From Nocardia fluminea (lineage in GTDB: Bacteria > Actinomycetota > Actinomycetes > Mycobacteriales > Mycobacteriaceae), in contig NZ_PJMW01000002.1 in NCBI RefSeq assembly GCF_002846365.1, positions 5,146,001-5,210,000 on the forward strand: a DNA stretch of 64,000 nt, given 5' to 3'. Under the pieces are notes generated by a model. The model ran no database searches and was not told the origin of the DNA. It was given only the letters and a program-made list of their open reading frames with translations. Of this stretch, positions 16,652-25,310 are shown one piece after another (positions within the stretch are counted from its first letter, which is position 1; every line of letters starts with the position of its first letter). The position numbers were made by a program, and so were the translations under genes.

Positions 16652-17965
16652 TCACCGGCCCGTCGTGGTCGGTCCGGCAGGGCTGGTAGGCGCGGTCGTC
16701 GATCCGGTGCCCGGCGCGGCCGGACTGCCCGGCACTGCTTCGCTGCCGTAGAAGGTCGGCAGCATGCCCTTGACCAAGACCAGCGCCGACCCCTCACCCG
16801 AGGGCACCGTCGCGAGGTTCGTGGCGACCACGATCGTGAGGTCCGATTCCGGGTCATGGCCCATGAAGGTCATGTACCCGGGTATCTGGCCGTCGTGCCC
16901 GAACAGATGCAACCCGAACCGGACGATGCCGAGCCCGTATCCGGCGACCTCGGGCGCGGCCGGATCGATGGGCGCAATGCTGTCCATGCGAATTCGCTGC
17001 ATCGTCTCGTCCAGCAGGTCGCCCTCGACGAGTGCCCGCACATATGTGGCCACATCGTCGACGGTCGAGATCGCGGCGCCCGCGGTCCAGGTCCACGACG
17101 GGCTCGCGTCGGTCGCGTTGCTGGGCTGCAAGGTGCCCGCGAGCGCGGCGGCCTGCTGCTCGGGCGGCAGGGCGAAGGTGTCGATGGTGGAGACATTGGT
17201 GCCGAACGCGTACCCCTGCGGGTGCGGATCGGGGATCGAGTGGTCCGTCGCCGCGGGCAGCGAGGTGTGCTTCAGCCCGAGGGGCTCGAAGATCCGCTGC
17301 TGGAAGTTCTCGGCGGCCGACATCTTCGTGATCTTCTCGATGACGAGGCCGAGCAGGATGATGTTGGTATTGCTGTAATCGAATTTCTCCCCCGGCGCGA
17401 AATCGACGGGATGGGAGAAGGCGATCGCGAGCAACTCCTCTGGCGTCCACACTTTGTTCGGGTCACTGTCGAGCATGGCATTGAATTCCAGGTCGAACGT
17501 GTAACTGTAGAGCCCACTTCGCATTTCGGAGAGCTGAGCGATGGTGATCTCGTCCCCGTTCGGCACGTCCGGCCAATATTTGGCAATCGGATCCTCGAGC
17601 GCGAGCTTGCCTTCCTGCACCAACTGCAGAATGACCGTCGAGGTCATGGTTTTGGTGTTGCTGGCGATGCGGAAGTAGTCGTCCACGGACATGGGGTCAT
17701 CGGCACCGATGACGCGGGTGCCGAATGTCTCGGTCCAGTCGCCGTCCTTCGGCGATTTGACGACCACCACGGCGCCGGGGATGACGTTGTCCTTCATGAG
17801 CTGGGTGATCACGGGCCGGAGGGTGGCGGCGTAGGCGGGCTCGGCCTGCGCGGTGGCCGATGCGCTGGTGGCATCGCCGCCGGAATCCGATGACGTCGCG
17901 CAACCCGTGGCGACGAGCAAACTCGCGGTCGCGACAAACACTGCGAAACTCGTCCGGTGTCCCAT
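16652..17965 (-). CDS. Serine beta-lactamase-fold (class C/D-Ala carboxypeptidase-like) lipoprotein
   Basis: 437 residues. The signal sequence ends in lipobox VATGC (Cys22), followed by a Ser/Thr-rich linker. Catalytic motifs of the class C/peptidase S12 fold are complete: S102-N-T-K105, Y-S-N near residue 196 and H-D-G in LFGHDGQIPG near 365. Such proteins act on peptidoglycan peptides, esters or beta-lactams outside the cell; which applies here is not shown. The C-terminus is a Pro/Thr/Gly-rich low-complexity tail of about 30 residues. It stands alone. Confidence 0.87.
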   Translation of the reverse strand: MGHRTSFAVFVATASLLVATGCATSSDSGGDATSASATAQAEPAYAATLRPVITQLMKDNVIPGAVVVVKSPKDGDWTETFGTRVIGADDPMSVDDYFRIASNTKTMTSTVILQLVQEGKLALEDPIAKYWPDVPNGDEITIAQLSEMRSGLYSYTFDLEFNAMLDSDPNKVWTPEELLAIAFSHPVDFAPGEKFDYSNTNIILLGLVIEKITKMSAAENFQQRIFEPLGLKHTSLPAATDHSIPDPHPQGYAFGTNVSTIDTFALPPEQQAAALAGTLQPSNATDASPSWTWTAGAAISTVDDVATYVRALVEGDLLDETMQRIRMDSIAPIDPAAPEVAGYGLGIVRFGLHLFGHDGQIPGYMTFMGHDPESDLTIVVATNLATVPSGEGSALVLVKGMLPTFYGSEAVPGSPAAPGTGSTTAPTSPAGPTTTGR

Positions 17966-18081
17966 AACTCTCCGATCAGCGTGTACTCAGGAGGGGTGAT
18001 GTCGCGCTGTGTAACGCAACTCTGCTCCATGCGCACCCAGTAATCAATGAGCAACCCGGTACGCCGCCGATCGCGTGGGGG

Positions 18082-18768
18082 TCAGCTCCGGAAATCCTCG
18101 AAATCGAAGCCCGGCGCGACTACGCAGCTCACCAACACCTCCTCGCCACCGCAGGGCCGGGCCGCCTGCCAACAACCCGCCGGGACCAGTTGCTGCACGC
18201 GGTGCCCCGACTCGATGGCGGGGCCGAGGATCACCGTCTCGGTCGTGGCGGGTGTGTCGCCGTCGCCGCCCAGCACTAGTTCCAGTGGCCCGCCTCGGTG
18301 CCACATCCAGAGTTCGTCCGAGCGCACCGCATGCCAGATCGACTGTTCGTTCGCGGGAAGCAGGAACAGGATGCCGGTCGCCGCGGCCCGCGGGCCCGGA
18401 TAGCCCGTGGGATCGAAAGTATGTGCACTGCGCCAGGTTTCGCGAAACCAACCGCCCTCGGGATGCGGCAGGAGGTCGAGGGTCTCCGCGGTCGATGGCC
18501 GATGCAGCAGTTCGGTATGGCGGCCCGCGGGACCACGCCGGGCCCATCGCACCTGCCCGGCAGGCAATTGCTCCGCGGTCGGCGCTGCGCCACGCGGGGT
18601 GATGACGAGGACCTGCGCGGTCGAGGACAGTGCATCGGCGACGAGCAGCGCGGACTCGTCGTCCTCGGCCCGGGCAGTCCGGTCGTCGTCGACGGGCAGC
18701 AGGTCACCGCCGGCCCGCCAAGCATCGAGCGTGGTCACCAGCATCGGTTCGGTGTCGGTCGGTGTCAT
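18082..18768 (-). CDS. Cupin, DUF985 family
   Basis: 228 residues. The C-terminal ~150 residues form a DUF985 (Cupin_5) domain: LDLLPHPEGGWFRETWRSAHTF, AATGILFLLPANEQSIWHAV, DELWMWHRGGPLELVLGG, VQQLVPAGCWQAARP and VSCVVAPGFDFEDF. The first ~80 residues are an unassigned N-terminal extension not usual in the family. Molecular function is unknown. There is a 61-bp gap to the next gene on the same strand. Confidence 0.85.
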   Translation of the reverse strand: MTPTDTEPMLVTTLDAWRAGGDLLPVDDDRTARAEDDESALLVADALSSTAQVLVITPRGAAPTAEQLPAGQVRWARRGPAGRHTELLHRPSTAETLDLLPHPEGGWFRETWRSAHTFDPTGYPGPRAAATGILFLLPANEQSIWHAVRSDELWMWHRGGPLELVLGGDGDTPATTETVILGPAIESGHRVQQLVPAGCWQAARPCGGEEVLVSCVVAPGFDFEDFRS

Positions 18769-18829
18769 GGCTTCGAGCTTGCCATCGCGCCACGCGCGAG
18801 GCTCTGGTCCTCGAGGTCGCCGCAGCCGG

Positions 18830-19336
18830 TCAGGGTTGAACGTCGGCTGTACTGCCGCCGAGCGGCATAGCGGGCAGACCGAGTTTGCGATGATCCCACG
18901 AGCGAACCCGTGTCGGCTCGACCCGAACCACGATCCGTTTGTGCATCATGGACTCGACCAGCGGACGAGCCTGCTCGGAGTACGGACCGACGTAGCGGCG
19001 GAAGACATCGATTCCCGCGTTCCAGTACTCGTCGTCGGCGGGGTCCTCGATCAGGTGCGCTGTTCCTTCGATCGAAACGCCACGCAACTGGTCGTAGGTA
19101 TCGCCCGCCTCGGCCATGCAGGTGAGAGTCGGATTGCGGCGCAGGTTGGTAGCCTTCTGCGACTTCGCCTTGGTCTCGAAGTAGATCTTGCCGTCGATGT
19201 ACCCGAACCACATCGCGGTCAGGTGCGGTTTGCCCGCGGCATCGAGGGTCGCCAAGGTGATCACCCTGCTGCGGTCGAGAAACTGCGCGATCTCCTCCGC
19301 GCTCATCTGCACCGCGGCCCGCTGCTTGACTCCCAC
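18830..19336 (-). CDS. Pyridoxamine-5'-phosphate-oxidase-fold (PPOX) flavin/F420-binding protein
   Basis: About 168 residues. The split-barrel pattern is clear: FLDRSRVITLATLDAAGKPHLTAMWF, YFETKAKSQKATNLRRNPTLTCM, RGVSIEGTAHLIEDP and the C-terminal RVEPTRVRSWDHRKL. In actinobacteria this family often uses F420 or FMN for small-molecule reduction; the cofactor is not decided here. GTG 19336 fits GGAGG five bases upstream, and GTG 19342 is the alternative; the long open frame above is not coding. Confidence 0.82.
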   Translation of the reverse strand: MGVKQRAAVQMSAEEIAQFLDRSRVITLATLDAAGKPHLTAMWFGYIDGKIYFETKAKSQKATNLRRNPTLTCMAEAGDTYDQLRGVSIEGTAHLIEDPADDEYWNAGIDVFRRYVGPYSEQARPLVESMMHKRIVVRVEPTRVRSWDHRKLGLPAMPLGGSTADVQP

Positions 19337-19471
19337 CTTCACCTCCAGCTCGATCCCTCCACCGACCTTATCGAGCGAACCGCACCGCACGATCCCGAAC
19401 GCGATTATTCCGCCGGTGGCCTCGTCGACCGGATCGCGAAGAACCCGCGCGTCGTCACCCTGCGCGACGAT

Positions 19472-19963
19472 TCAGTCGAGCACTTCGTTCAGTTTCCCGG
19501 TCGCGACGTCGAAGACGAATCCGCGCAGGGAGGTGGTGCGCGTGATGAAGGGACTGCGTTCGATGCGGCGCAGCGAGTTGCGGACGTCCTCGTCGAGATC
19601 GCCGAAGGCCTCGGCGGACCAGGTCGGCTTGATGCCGATCTCGTCCTGGATCGCCCGTTTGAAATCGTCGTCGGTGAAGGTGAGCATCCCGCAGTCGGTG
19701 TGGTGGATCAGGATGATCTCCGTGGTACCGAGCAGTCGCTGGCTGATGGCCAGCGAGCGGATCTCGTCGTCGGTGACCACGCCGCCCGCATTGCGGATGA
19801 CGTGCGCTTCACCGTCCTGCAGGCCCAGGATGCGGTAGACGTCGAGGCGGGCGTCCATGCAGGCGACCACGGCGACGTGCTTGCTGGGCGGCAGCGGGAG
19901 TGGGCCGCTGAACTGCGCCGCGTAGGCGGAGTTGTTGCTGAGGTATTCGTCTGTGACAGTCAT
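19472..19963 (-). CDS. Beta-class carbonic anhydrase
   Basis: 163 residues. The zinc ligands Cys35 (ACMDAR), His88 and Cys91 (HHTDCG) and the active-site Asp37-Arg39 dyad are all present at the positions found in the short mycobacterial enzyme Rv1284. The reaction is reversible hydration of CO2 to bicarbonate in the cytoplasm. ATG 19963 is the first good start. It lies upstream of the PPOX gene and downstream of a hemerythrin gene on the same strand, but gaps over 130 bp argue for separate transcripts. Confidence 0.93.
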   Translation of the reverse strand: MTVTDEYLSNNSAYAAQFSGPLPLPPSKHVAVVACMDARLDVYRILGLQDGEAHVIRNAGGVVTDDEIRSLAISQRLLGTTEIILIHHTDCGMLTFTDDDFKRAIQDEIGIKPTWSAEAFGDLDEDVRNSLRRIERSPFITRTTSLRGFVFDVATGKLNEVLD

Positions 19964-20119
19964 GGCGGCGTCCTCGGGTCGATGGGGGGCGACAACGAAT
20001 CTCGGCATTCATGGTTGATGCTGTGCCCATGGTTGATGCTGTGCCGGAGCGCGGCCAGAGATTCGCGCAGACCGAGGAGAAGGCTCGTTCGCAGCGGTGC
20101 GAAAGAGTAGAAGCCGAAT

Positions 20120-20620
20120 TCAGGCGGTCATCGCGTGTACGGCCTTCTTCAGCGCTCCGGGCTGTTGCGGTGCGGTCGGCGCCTTCTTCCGCAATTCGAT
20201 CATCCGGGCGCCGATCTCTTGAAGGCGCTTGCGTCCCAGCTCTTCTCGAACCTTCGGGAACCACTCCTGCTCTTCCTCGTCGATGTGATGGTCGACGTTC
20301 TCGATCAGAACGGTGGTCTTGGCGGTGAAACGCTCGTCGTCGGGTTTCATCGCCGCCAGTTCCATCACCAGCACATCAGCGACGTGGTGTTCTTCATACG
20401 ATTCGAGGATGTCGTCTTCGAGGTCGGGAAGAAGTTCACGAACCTCCGGGTACATGCACTCGTTCTCGAGGTAGGTGTGCACGGTCAGCGCTTCGATGAT
20501 CTTCTTCACGAGGCGTCCCTTGGTGGCGTGTGCGTCATGCCCCGCCTTCTCGAACTCCCGGAACAGTTTCCGTATCTCCTTGTGATCGTCGCGCAGGATC
20601 ACAATCGCATCAGTGGACAT
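20120..20620 (-). CDS. Hemerythrin HHE cation-binding domain protein
   Basis: 166 residues. Metal-ligand pattern: His13 in DDHKEIRKLF, H-x-x-x-E in HTYLENECMYPEV near 48-52, EEHHVADVLVMELAAM near 80 and HHIDEEEQEWFP near 110, as in bacterial di-iron HHE proteins that bind O2/NO or protect against oxidative damage. The last ~30 residues are basic. GGGAG five bases before ATG 20620 fixes the start. It is divergent from the alcohol dehydrogenase at 20782. Confidence 0.9.
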   Translation of the reverse strand: MSTDAIVILRDDHKEIRKLFREFEKAGHDAHATKGRLVKKIIEALTVHTYLENECMYPEVRELLPDLEDDILESYEEHHVADVLVMELAAMKPDDERFTAKTTVLIENVDHHIDEEEQEWFPKVREELGRKRLQEIGARMIELRKKAPTAPQQPGALKKAVHAMTA

Positions 20621-20781
20621 CGATACTCCCGTTGTCATCGACTGGTTGACAGTGCCCGCATACCCCACCGGACATCACTCAATCGAGGCGAGCGAAGGCG
20701 CGCGCCGGATTGGTCCTGTGCAGACCGGGTAGCCGCCATCTGTGGAGCTGGATTGTTCGCAGACAACCGGGAGAGGTAACG

Positions 20782-21969
20782 ATGAAGGCAGTCACTTGGC
20801 AAGGCAAACGTAAAGTCGCCGTGGACACAGTGCCCGATCCCAGGATCGAGGACGCGACCGACGCCGTCATCCGGGTCACCTCCACCGCGATCTGCGGCTC
20901 GGATCTGCATCTGTACGAGGTGCTCGGGGCGTACATGAGCGAAGGCGACATACTCGGGCACGAACCGATCGGCATCGTCGAGGAGGTCGGCTCGGCGGTC
21001 ACCGACCTCGCCGTCGGCGATCGCATCGTGGTTCCGTTCCAGATCAGCTGTGGTCACTGTTATATGTGCGAGCTCGGCCTGATGACGCAGTGTGAGACAA
21101 CGCAGGTGCGCGAGCAGGGCAGCGGTGCGGCGCTGTTCGGTTACTCCAAGCTCTACGGTCAGGTCCCGGGCGGTCAGGCGGAATATCTGCGCGTACCGCA
21201 CGCCGATTTCACCCATATCAAGGTCCCCCCGGGGCCCGACGACACCCGATTCCTCTACCTGTCCGACGTGCTGCCCACCGCGTGGCAGGCCGTCGAATAC
21301 GCCGACGTGCCCGAGGGCGGCTCACTCACCGTGCTGGGTCTCGGCCCGATCGGCGATATGGCCTGCCGGATCGCCGCACAACGTGGACTGAAGATCTTCG
21401 GAGTCGACCGCGTGCCCGAACGGCTCGCTCGCGCTGCGCGTTTCGGAGTCGAGACCATCGACCTGGACGCCGCCGGCGGCAAGGTCGCCGACATCATCCG
21501 CGACGCCACCCAGGGGCGCGGCACCGATGCGGTGATCGACGCGGTCGGCATGGAAGCCCACGGTTCCCCGGTCGCCGCCACCGCGCAGTGGTCGGCCACG
21601 CTGCTACCGGACGCGGTGGCCGAAAAGCTCATGAACACGGTGGGCGTTGACCGCTTGGCCGCGCTGCAACTCGCCATCGATATCGTGCGGCGGGGTGGCA
21701 CGATATCGCTGGTCGGGGTCTATGGCGGCATGGTCGATCCACTACCGATGCGAGTCCTGTTCGACAAGCAGATCCAGCTCCGCATGGGCCAAGCCAATGT
21801 CAAGCGATGGGCCGAGGACATCCTGCCGCTGCTGGGCGACGACGACCCGCTCGGCGTGGAAACCTTTGCCACCCACCGGCTCCCGCTGGCGTCCGCCCCC
21901 GATGCCTACGAGATGTTTCAGCGCAAGACCGACGGGGCCGTCAAAGTAGTCCTCGACCCCACCGCCTGA
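20782..21969 (+). CDS. Zinc-dependent alcohol/formaldehyde-type dehydrogenase
   Basis: 395 residues of the MDR superfamily, formaldehyde-dehydrogenase-like subgroup. Catalytic zinc ligands appear as AICGSDLH and GHEPIG; a structural-zinc-like Cys cluster is CGHCYMCELGLMTQC. The nucleotide fold has LGLGPIGDMACRIAAQRG with VDRVPERL after strand 2, suggesting NAD(H). The insertion typical of the glutathione-independent formaldehyde dehydrogenase group is present (residues ~265-295). It oxidises an alcohol or aldehyde adduct; the substrate is inferred only by class. GAGAGG precedes ATG 20782. Confidence 0.88.
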   Translation: MKAVTWQGKRKVAVDTVPDPRIEDATDAVIRVTSTAICGSDLHLYEVLGAYMSEGDILGHEPIGIVEEVGSAVTDLAVGDRIVVPFQISCGHCYMCELGLMTQCETTQVREQGSGAALFGYSKLYGQVPGGQAEYLRVPHADFTHIKVPPGPDDTRFLYLSDVLPTAWQAVEYADVPEGGSLTVLGLGPIGDMACRIAAQRGLKIFGVDRVPERLARAARFGVETIDLDAAGGKVADIIRDATQGRGTDAVIDAVGMEAHGSPVAATAQWSATLLPDAVAEKLMNTVGVDRLAALQLAIDIVRRGGTISLVGVYGGMVDPLPMRVLFDKQIQLRMGQANVKRWAEDILPLLGDDDPLGVETFATHRLPLASAPDAYEMFQRKTDGAVKVVLDPTA

Positions 21970-22029
21970 GCACGGTCGACGGCCCAGGTCGGCTCCCTCT
22001 TTGTGCGCGATGAACGTCGCCGAGAGCCC

Positions 22030-22152
22030 CTACCGTTTCTTGGAGACGTGCGTCGTGATCCGTGCGGTGACGAAGGCGTTGCCGTCGGCATCGAGGACAT
22101 CGACCGGGACGACGGGTCGGTGGGTCGTCACCGAACTCGGGAACGGGATCCA
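22030..22152 (-). pseudogene. Possible C-terminal remnant of a hotdog-fold thioesterase-like gene
   Basis: Immediately downstream of the enoyl-CoA hydratase gene the minus strand has an open tract ending at TAG 22030-22032 that reads PVDVLDADGNAFVTARITT followed by a basic end. That strand-turn-strand pattern is usual at the end of PaaI-type thioesterases. The N-terminal half and any credible start are missing. It could also be chance; confidence is low. Confidence 0.3.
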
Positions 22153-22156
22153 GGTG

Positions 22157-22804
22157 TCAGCGCAGGGCCGCGGTGACTGCGCTGTACATGGTGGTTTTGA
22201 TGGCGGCCAGCGTGGCCGGGTTCTTGCCGAGGATGGGGGTGATCCGATCCACGGCGGTCGGGAGGACCTCGGCGTCGGGGGCGGTGGCGTCGACGAGGCC
22301 GGCAGCCAGCGCGTCCGGTCCGCTGAAACGGTGTCCGGTGGTCATGGCGGTCACCGCCGCCGGTGCGCTGAGTTTGGCCTGAATGAGGGCGGCCATGCCG
22401 GGGGTGAAGGGGATGTTGATGTCGACCTCGGGGAAGCAGTAGTAGCCGCGGTCTTCTCGCATCACGCGATAGTCATGGGCGATGGCCAGCATCGCGCCCG
22501 CTCCGAAGCTGTGGCCGTTCACCGCGGCGATGGTGGGCAGCGGGAAAGTCAGGATGCGGGCGAACAACTCCTGGACGCGGCCGACGTACCACTCGGCGCG
22601 ATCGCCGTTGGCCATCAGCCAGTCCAGGTCGAGGCCGTTGGAGTAGAACTTCCCGCTGCCGGTGGTGATCAGGCCTTGGGCGTCGCGCTCGACGGCGTCG
22701 AGGTGGGCGTTGACGGTGTCGAGCCAGTCCGGGGAGAAACGGTTCTCGTCGGCTCCGAGGGTCAGTACGGCGATCTTGTCCTGGTAGTGCAGGTTCGCGG
22801 TCAT
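22157..22804 (-). CDS. Enoyl-CoA hydratase/isomerase family protein
   Basis: 215 residues, shorter than classical crotonases (about 260), as in delta3,delta2-enoyl-CoA isomerase-like members. Oxyanion-hole segments GKFYSNGLDLDWL and VNGHSFGAGAMLAIAHDYRVM are present, then FPEVDINIPFTPGM. Position of the catalytic acids differs from hydratases, so isomerase activity is the better guess. GGAAA precedes ATG 22804. A palindrome at 22916-22929 lies in its promoter region. Confidence 0.87.
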   Translation of the reverse strand: MTANLHYQDKIAVLTLGADENRFSPDWLDTVNAHLDAVERDAQGLITTGSGKFYSNGLDLDWLMANGDRAEWYVGRVQELFARILTFPLPTIAAVNGHSFGAGAMLAIAHDYRVMREDRGYYCFPEVDINIPFTPGMAALIQAKLSAPAAVTAMTTGHRFSGPDALAAGLVDATAPDAEVLPTAVDRITPILGKNPATLAAIKTTMYSAVTAALR

Positions 22805-22915
22805 GGGGGTTTCCTTCACTTCGTTGCGGTGGGAATTGTGGCGGCCAAGGTCTGCTCGAGCTGTTCGGCGGCATCCAGGGCATGCACCCGGGGGCGAGCA
22901 TGTACGGAGCATAAC

Positions 22916-22929
22916 AGAGCATGCGCTCT
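22916..22929. promoter_or_regulatory. Palindrome upstream of enoyl-CoA hydratase gene
   Basis: AGAGC-ATGC-GCTCT in an AT-richer context (TAAC on the left and TATAAC on the right) about 112 bp upstream of the hydratase start. Candidate operator. Confidence 0.35.
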
Positions 22930-23057
22930 ATAACTCGGACATGGTGCACTCACTGTCGTATTTTCCCAGCTCAGGGCCGTGCGCTGCCTCGATTGGAGCT
23001 TATGGCTGCTGAATGGTGCGCCTTGCGCCGGGGGCGGCACACACCAGTATCAACGCC

Positions 23058-24137
23058 TCATTTCTCGGAAGAACCGCTCGCCGACCCACTCCCCAGGACG
23101 CACAACGGATTCGCCACCATGGCCGCCTGCGCCGAACCGGACGACGAACCGGTGATCCCGGAGTCGACCGGTGGTGTGTTCGGCGCCGGTGCCGCCGGGT
23201 TTCCCGAGCCACCCGTCAGCATCGACGCACCGTCGAGATTCGCGGGCGCGGAAACATCGAGCAGATCCAGAACCGTCGGCGTGATGTCGGCGAGGGTGTA
23301 CCCGTTGTTCTCCGTTCCCGCGGCGAACCCCGCTCCCCGCGCGATCACGAAACTGGCTGTCTCGTAGGCACTTTGCCCACCATGACCCCCGTCCGGCTTG
23401 TGCCCGTGGTCGGTGGTGACCAGAATCGTCCACCGCTCGTTCGAATGCGCGGCCGCGCGCGCGTCCACCGCCGCGGTGATCTGTCCGACGAGATTGTCCA
23501 CGCGGCTGATGGCATCGCGATACGCCTGTGGCCAGATTCCGCGCAGCGTGTGTCCCACGATGTCGACCTGATCGAGGTGCGTGAACAGCAGATCGGTCCC
23601 GTCGTCGGTGATCGATGAGACGACCTTCGCGGTGGCGTCGGCGTCGGCGGTGGTCTCACAGACGCCGGCGCCGGTGGGATCGACCTGCGTGACGGTCACC
23701 CGGTCGGCCCGCGGGTTGCCGGTGCGCGCGATCATGCCGATCGTGTCCCAGGTCCCGATGGAGGCCGTCGACAAGGCCGGGCGCTCGCGCTCGACCTGGG
23801 TGAACACCGTCGGATACTGCGCGAAAGGTCCTGCGTCGCAGGTGGATCCATTGTCCTGAATCCCGTGCTTGTCGTCCCAAACGCCGGTCAGTGCCGTTGC
23901 CCACGAGACGCACGACATGGTGGTGTGCGGGGCGATGGAGGTCTGTGCCAGGGTGCCTTGCGCGGCCAAACGGTCGAGGTTGGGGGCATCGGCGGCCGAC
24001 ACCTCGCTCCACAGTGTGCCGTCGATACCGACGACCACCACCTTGTTCACGATCGGAGCCGCGGGGGCCGGCGCTGCCACGGCGAAGGGGACAGCGGCCA
24101 GGGCCGCGAACGCGAGTATGCGGTGAGTGCGAGACAT
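23058..24137 (-). CDS. Secreted type I phosphodiesterase/alkaline-phosphatase-superfamily protein
   Basis: About 359 residues. An N-terminal signal peptide with AxA cleavage site (VAAPAPAA) is followed by the metal-binding core: VVVVGIDGTLWSEV, a nucleophile Thr region in APHTTMSCVSWATALTGVW, FTHLDQVDIVGHT, and TTDHGHKPDGGHG, with the His/Asp metal ligands retained. The family hydrolyses phosphodiester or nucleotide pyrophosphate bonds outside the cell. The C-terminus is a Gly/Ser/Ala-rich tail of about 40 residues. ATG 24137 is used; GTG 24146 is possible. Confidence 0.87.
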   Translation of the reverse strand: MSRTHRILAFAALAAVPFAVAAPAPAAPIVNKVVVVGIDGTLWSEVSAADAPNLDRLAAQGTLAQTSIAPHTTMSCVSWATALTGVWDDKHGIQDNGSTCDAGPFAQYPTVFTQVERERPALSTASIGTWDTIGMIARTGNPRADRVTVTQVDPTGAGVCETTADADATAKVVSSITDDGTDLLFTHLDQVDIVGHTLRGIWPQAYRDAISRVDNLVGQITAAVDARAAAHSNERWTILVTTDHGHKPDGGHGGQSAYETASFVIARGAGFAAGTENNGYTLADITPTVLDLLDVSAPANLDGASMLTGGSGNPAAPAPNTPPVDSGITGSSSGSAQAAMVANPLCVLGSGSASGSSEK

Positions 24138-24212
24138 GCGCGGCACCGTAGTTGCCGAGCGAACACGGCACCCAGCGAATTGGACAATTGACCGATAGAG
24201 TCCCGGCCACTG

Positions 24213-24233
24213 GGAAGATCGCGATCGTCTTCC
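24213..24233 (-). terminator. Stem-loop between hypothetical gene and phosphodiesterase gene
   Basis: GGAAGA and TCTTCC arms around a GC-rich 9-base centre, about 50 bp beyond the stop of the minus-strand hypothetical gene. No U-tract. Confidence 0.35.
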
Positions 24234-24284
24234 GGGGCCCGCGCCGAGGCCGGCCTCATGGATCGGCCCTGACCCGAACGCCGC

Positions 24285-24725
24285 CTACGCGGTCGGTTGC
24301 GGGGGAGGGGTGAGATCGCGCGGCGGCAGCGTCGGCCGTCCGGGTGGGCGAATCGTGATGCCCGGCCAGGAGACGCCGCGCACTCCATCGGGGCCGCGCG
24401 CGACCCGGATCCCTTCGGCGGTGATCCGAGGCCGGTAGATGGTGGCGCGGTGCCCGAAGGCCGGGTCGAGATCGACGGAGTTGAACAGCCCCATCCTCGT
24501 CAACCACAGCGACGCACGAACGACTTCGTCATCGGTGAGCGATTCCCCGGGCCAACCGACCGACGCTCCGACGACGAAGGCGCCGAGTACGGGCACCGGG
24601 TTGTCGAGGAGGTCTTCGTTGTGTGCCCACTTCAGCACCGCCTCGCGCACAGCCCATTGCCGGTCGGAGCAGCCGGGCGTCGTTCGCGCGGTACTGTCCA
24701 ACCGCAGCATCGCAGGCTTTTCCAT
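24285..24725 (-). CDS. Hypothetical protein, conserved-looking, 146 aa
   Basis: I do not recognise a family. The protein is soluble, with an N-terminal helical half (CSDRQWAVREAVLKWAHNEDLLDNP), a GAFVVGASVGWPGESLTDDEVVRASLWLTRMGLF middle reminiscent of a winged-helix-like fold, then a strand region (ATIYRPRITAEGIRVARG) and a Pro-rich tail. ATG 24725 is chosen because AGGAG lies seven bases upstream; ATG 24740 falls before that site. Codon use is like its neighbours. Confidence 0.7.
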   Translation of the reverse strand: MEKPAMLRLDSTARTTPGCSDRQWAVREAVLKWAHNEDLLDNPVPVLGAFVVGASVGWPGESLTDDEVVRASLWLTRMGLFNSVDLDPAFGHRATIYRPRITAEGIRVARGPDGVRGVSWPGITIRPPGRPTLPPRDLTPPPQPTA

Positions 24726-24834
24726 CAGGTCACTCCTCATTTTCCGAACCGAGTGGCTCGTGACAGCACGACTCCCTGTCGCTGAGCCGACGGGCCCGGC
24801 CGGTTCGCCCGGCCGGGCCCGCTGATGTCTGCTG

Positions 24835-25077
24835 TCAGTCCTGCTCGGCGGCGCGCTGACGTGCTTCGTTGGCCGATGCCTCGAGTCGTGCCTTCTCGGC
24901 TTCGGCTTCCTTCTCCGCGACCTCGCGCTGCGAGTCGGCCTTGTCCTGCTGTGCACGGCCTTCGCGCTGCAGCGAGTCGTTGCCCACCACGGCGCCGGCG
25001 ACCTCCTTGGCTTTGCCCTTCACGCCTTCGACGACGCCCTTGACTCCGGCCTCTACTCCGCTGTCGTTGTCAGACAC
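24835..25077 (-). CDS. CsbD-like stress protein (microaggregate-binding-protein type)
   Basis: 80 residues, highly charged and helical. The N-terminal half, GVKGVVEGVKGKAKEVAGAVVGNDSLQREG, is the CsbD-type repeat; the rest is a Glu/Ala/Lys-rich coiled coil. Such proteins accumulate in general stress. GTG 25077 is supported by GAAGGGA upstream. A GTGT-n16-GGGTAA element at 25103-25128 fits a stress-sigma promoter. Confidence 0.8.
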   Translation of the reverse strand: MSDNDSGVEAGVKGVVEGVKGKAKEVAGAVVGNDSLQREGRAQQDKADSQREVAEKEAEAEKARLEASANEARQRAAEQD

Positions 25078-25102
25078 GACTTTCCCTTCGATCGGCCCAG
25101 CA

Positions 25103-25128
25103 TTACCCGTGTGACCCGAGCGGTACAC
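25103..25128 (-). promoter_or_regulatory. SigB/SigF-type promoter candidate for the CsbD-like gene
   Basis: On the minus strand GTGT, 16 bases, GGGTAA match the actinobacterial stress-sigma pattern GnnT-n14/16-GGGTA. It ends about 26 bp before GTG 25077. Confidence 0.45.
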
Positions 25129-25153
25129 GGGGTGAGGCAACCCCGCGGCTGCC

Positions 25154-25191
25154 GTTTACAAGATAAACATATCGCCGTTTATCTTGTAAAC
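25154..25191. promoter_or_regulatory. Twin operator: 15-bp inverted repeat
   Basis: GTTTACAAGATAAAC (25154-25168) and its exact reverse complement (25177-25191) are separated by 8 bp. Each arm is itself a GTTTA/TAAAC dyad with a 5-bp centre, so this looks like two adjacent repressor sites. It lies between the CsbD-like gene and the TetR gene starting at 25311; autoregulation is the simplest reading. Confidence 0.65.
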
Positions 25192-25310
25192 AGCTGTGAC
25201 CATTGCCGCAGGGTGGGGTGCGTTGGAATCAGCCGGAACATCCCGGTATCCTGGGGTTATAGCGGCGTGCTGGAGGACCAGGGCCGGCAGATTTTGACAG
25301 GAGCTCCGCC

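Noticed and set aside
18407..20110. Long plus-strand open frame across the cupin, PPOX and carbonic anhydrase genes
   Set aside because: Antisense to three well-supported genes, with no coherent fold; treated as a shadow frame.
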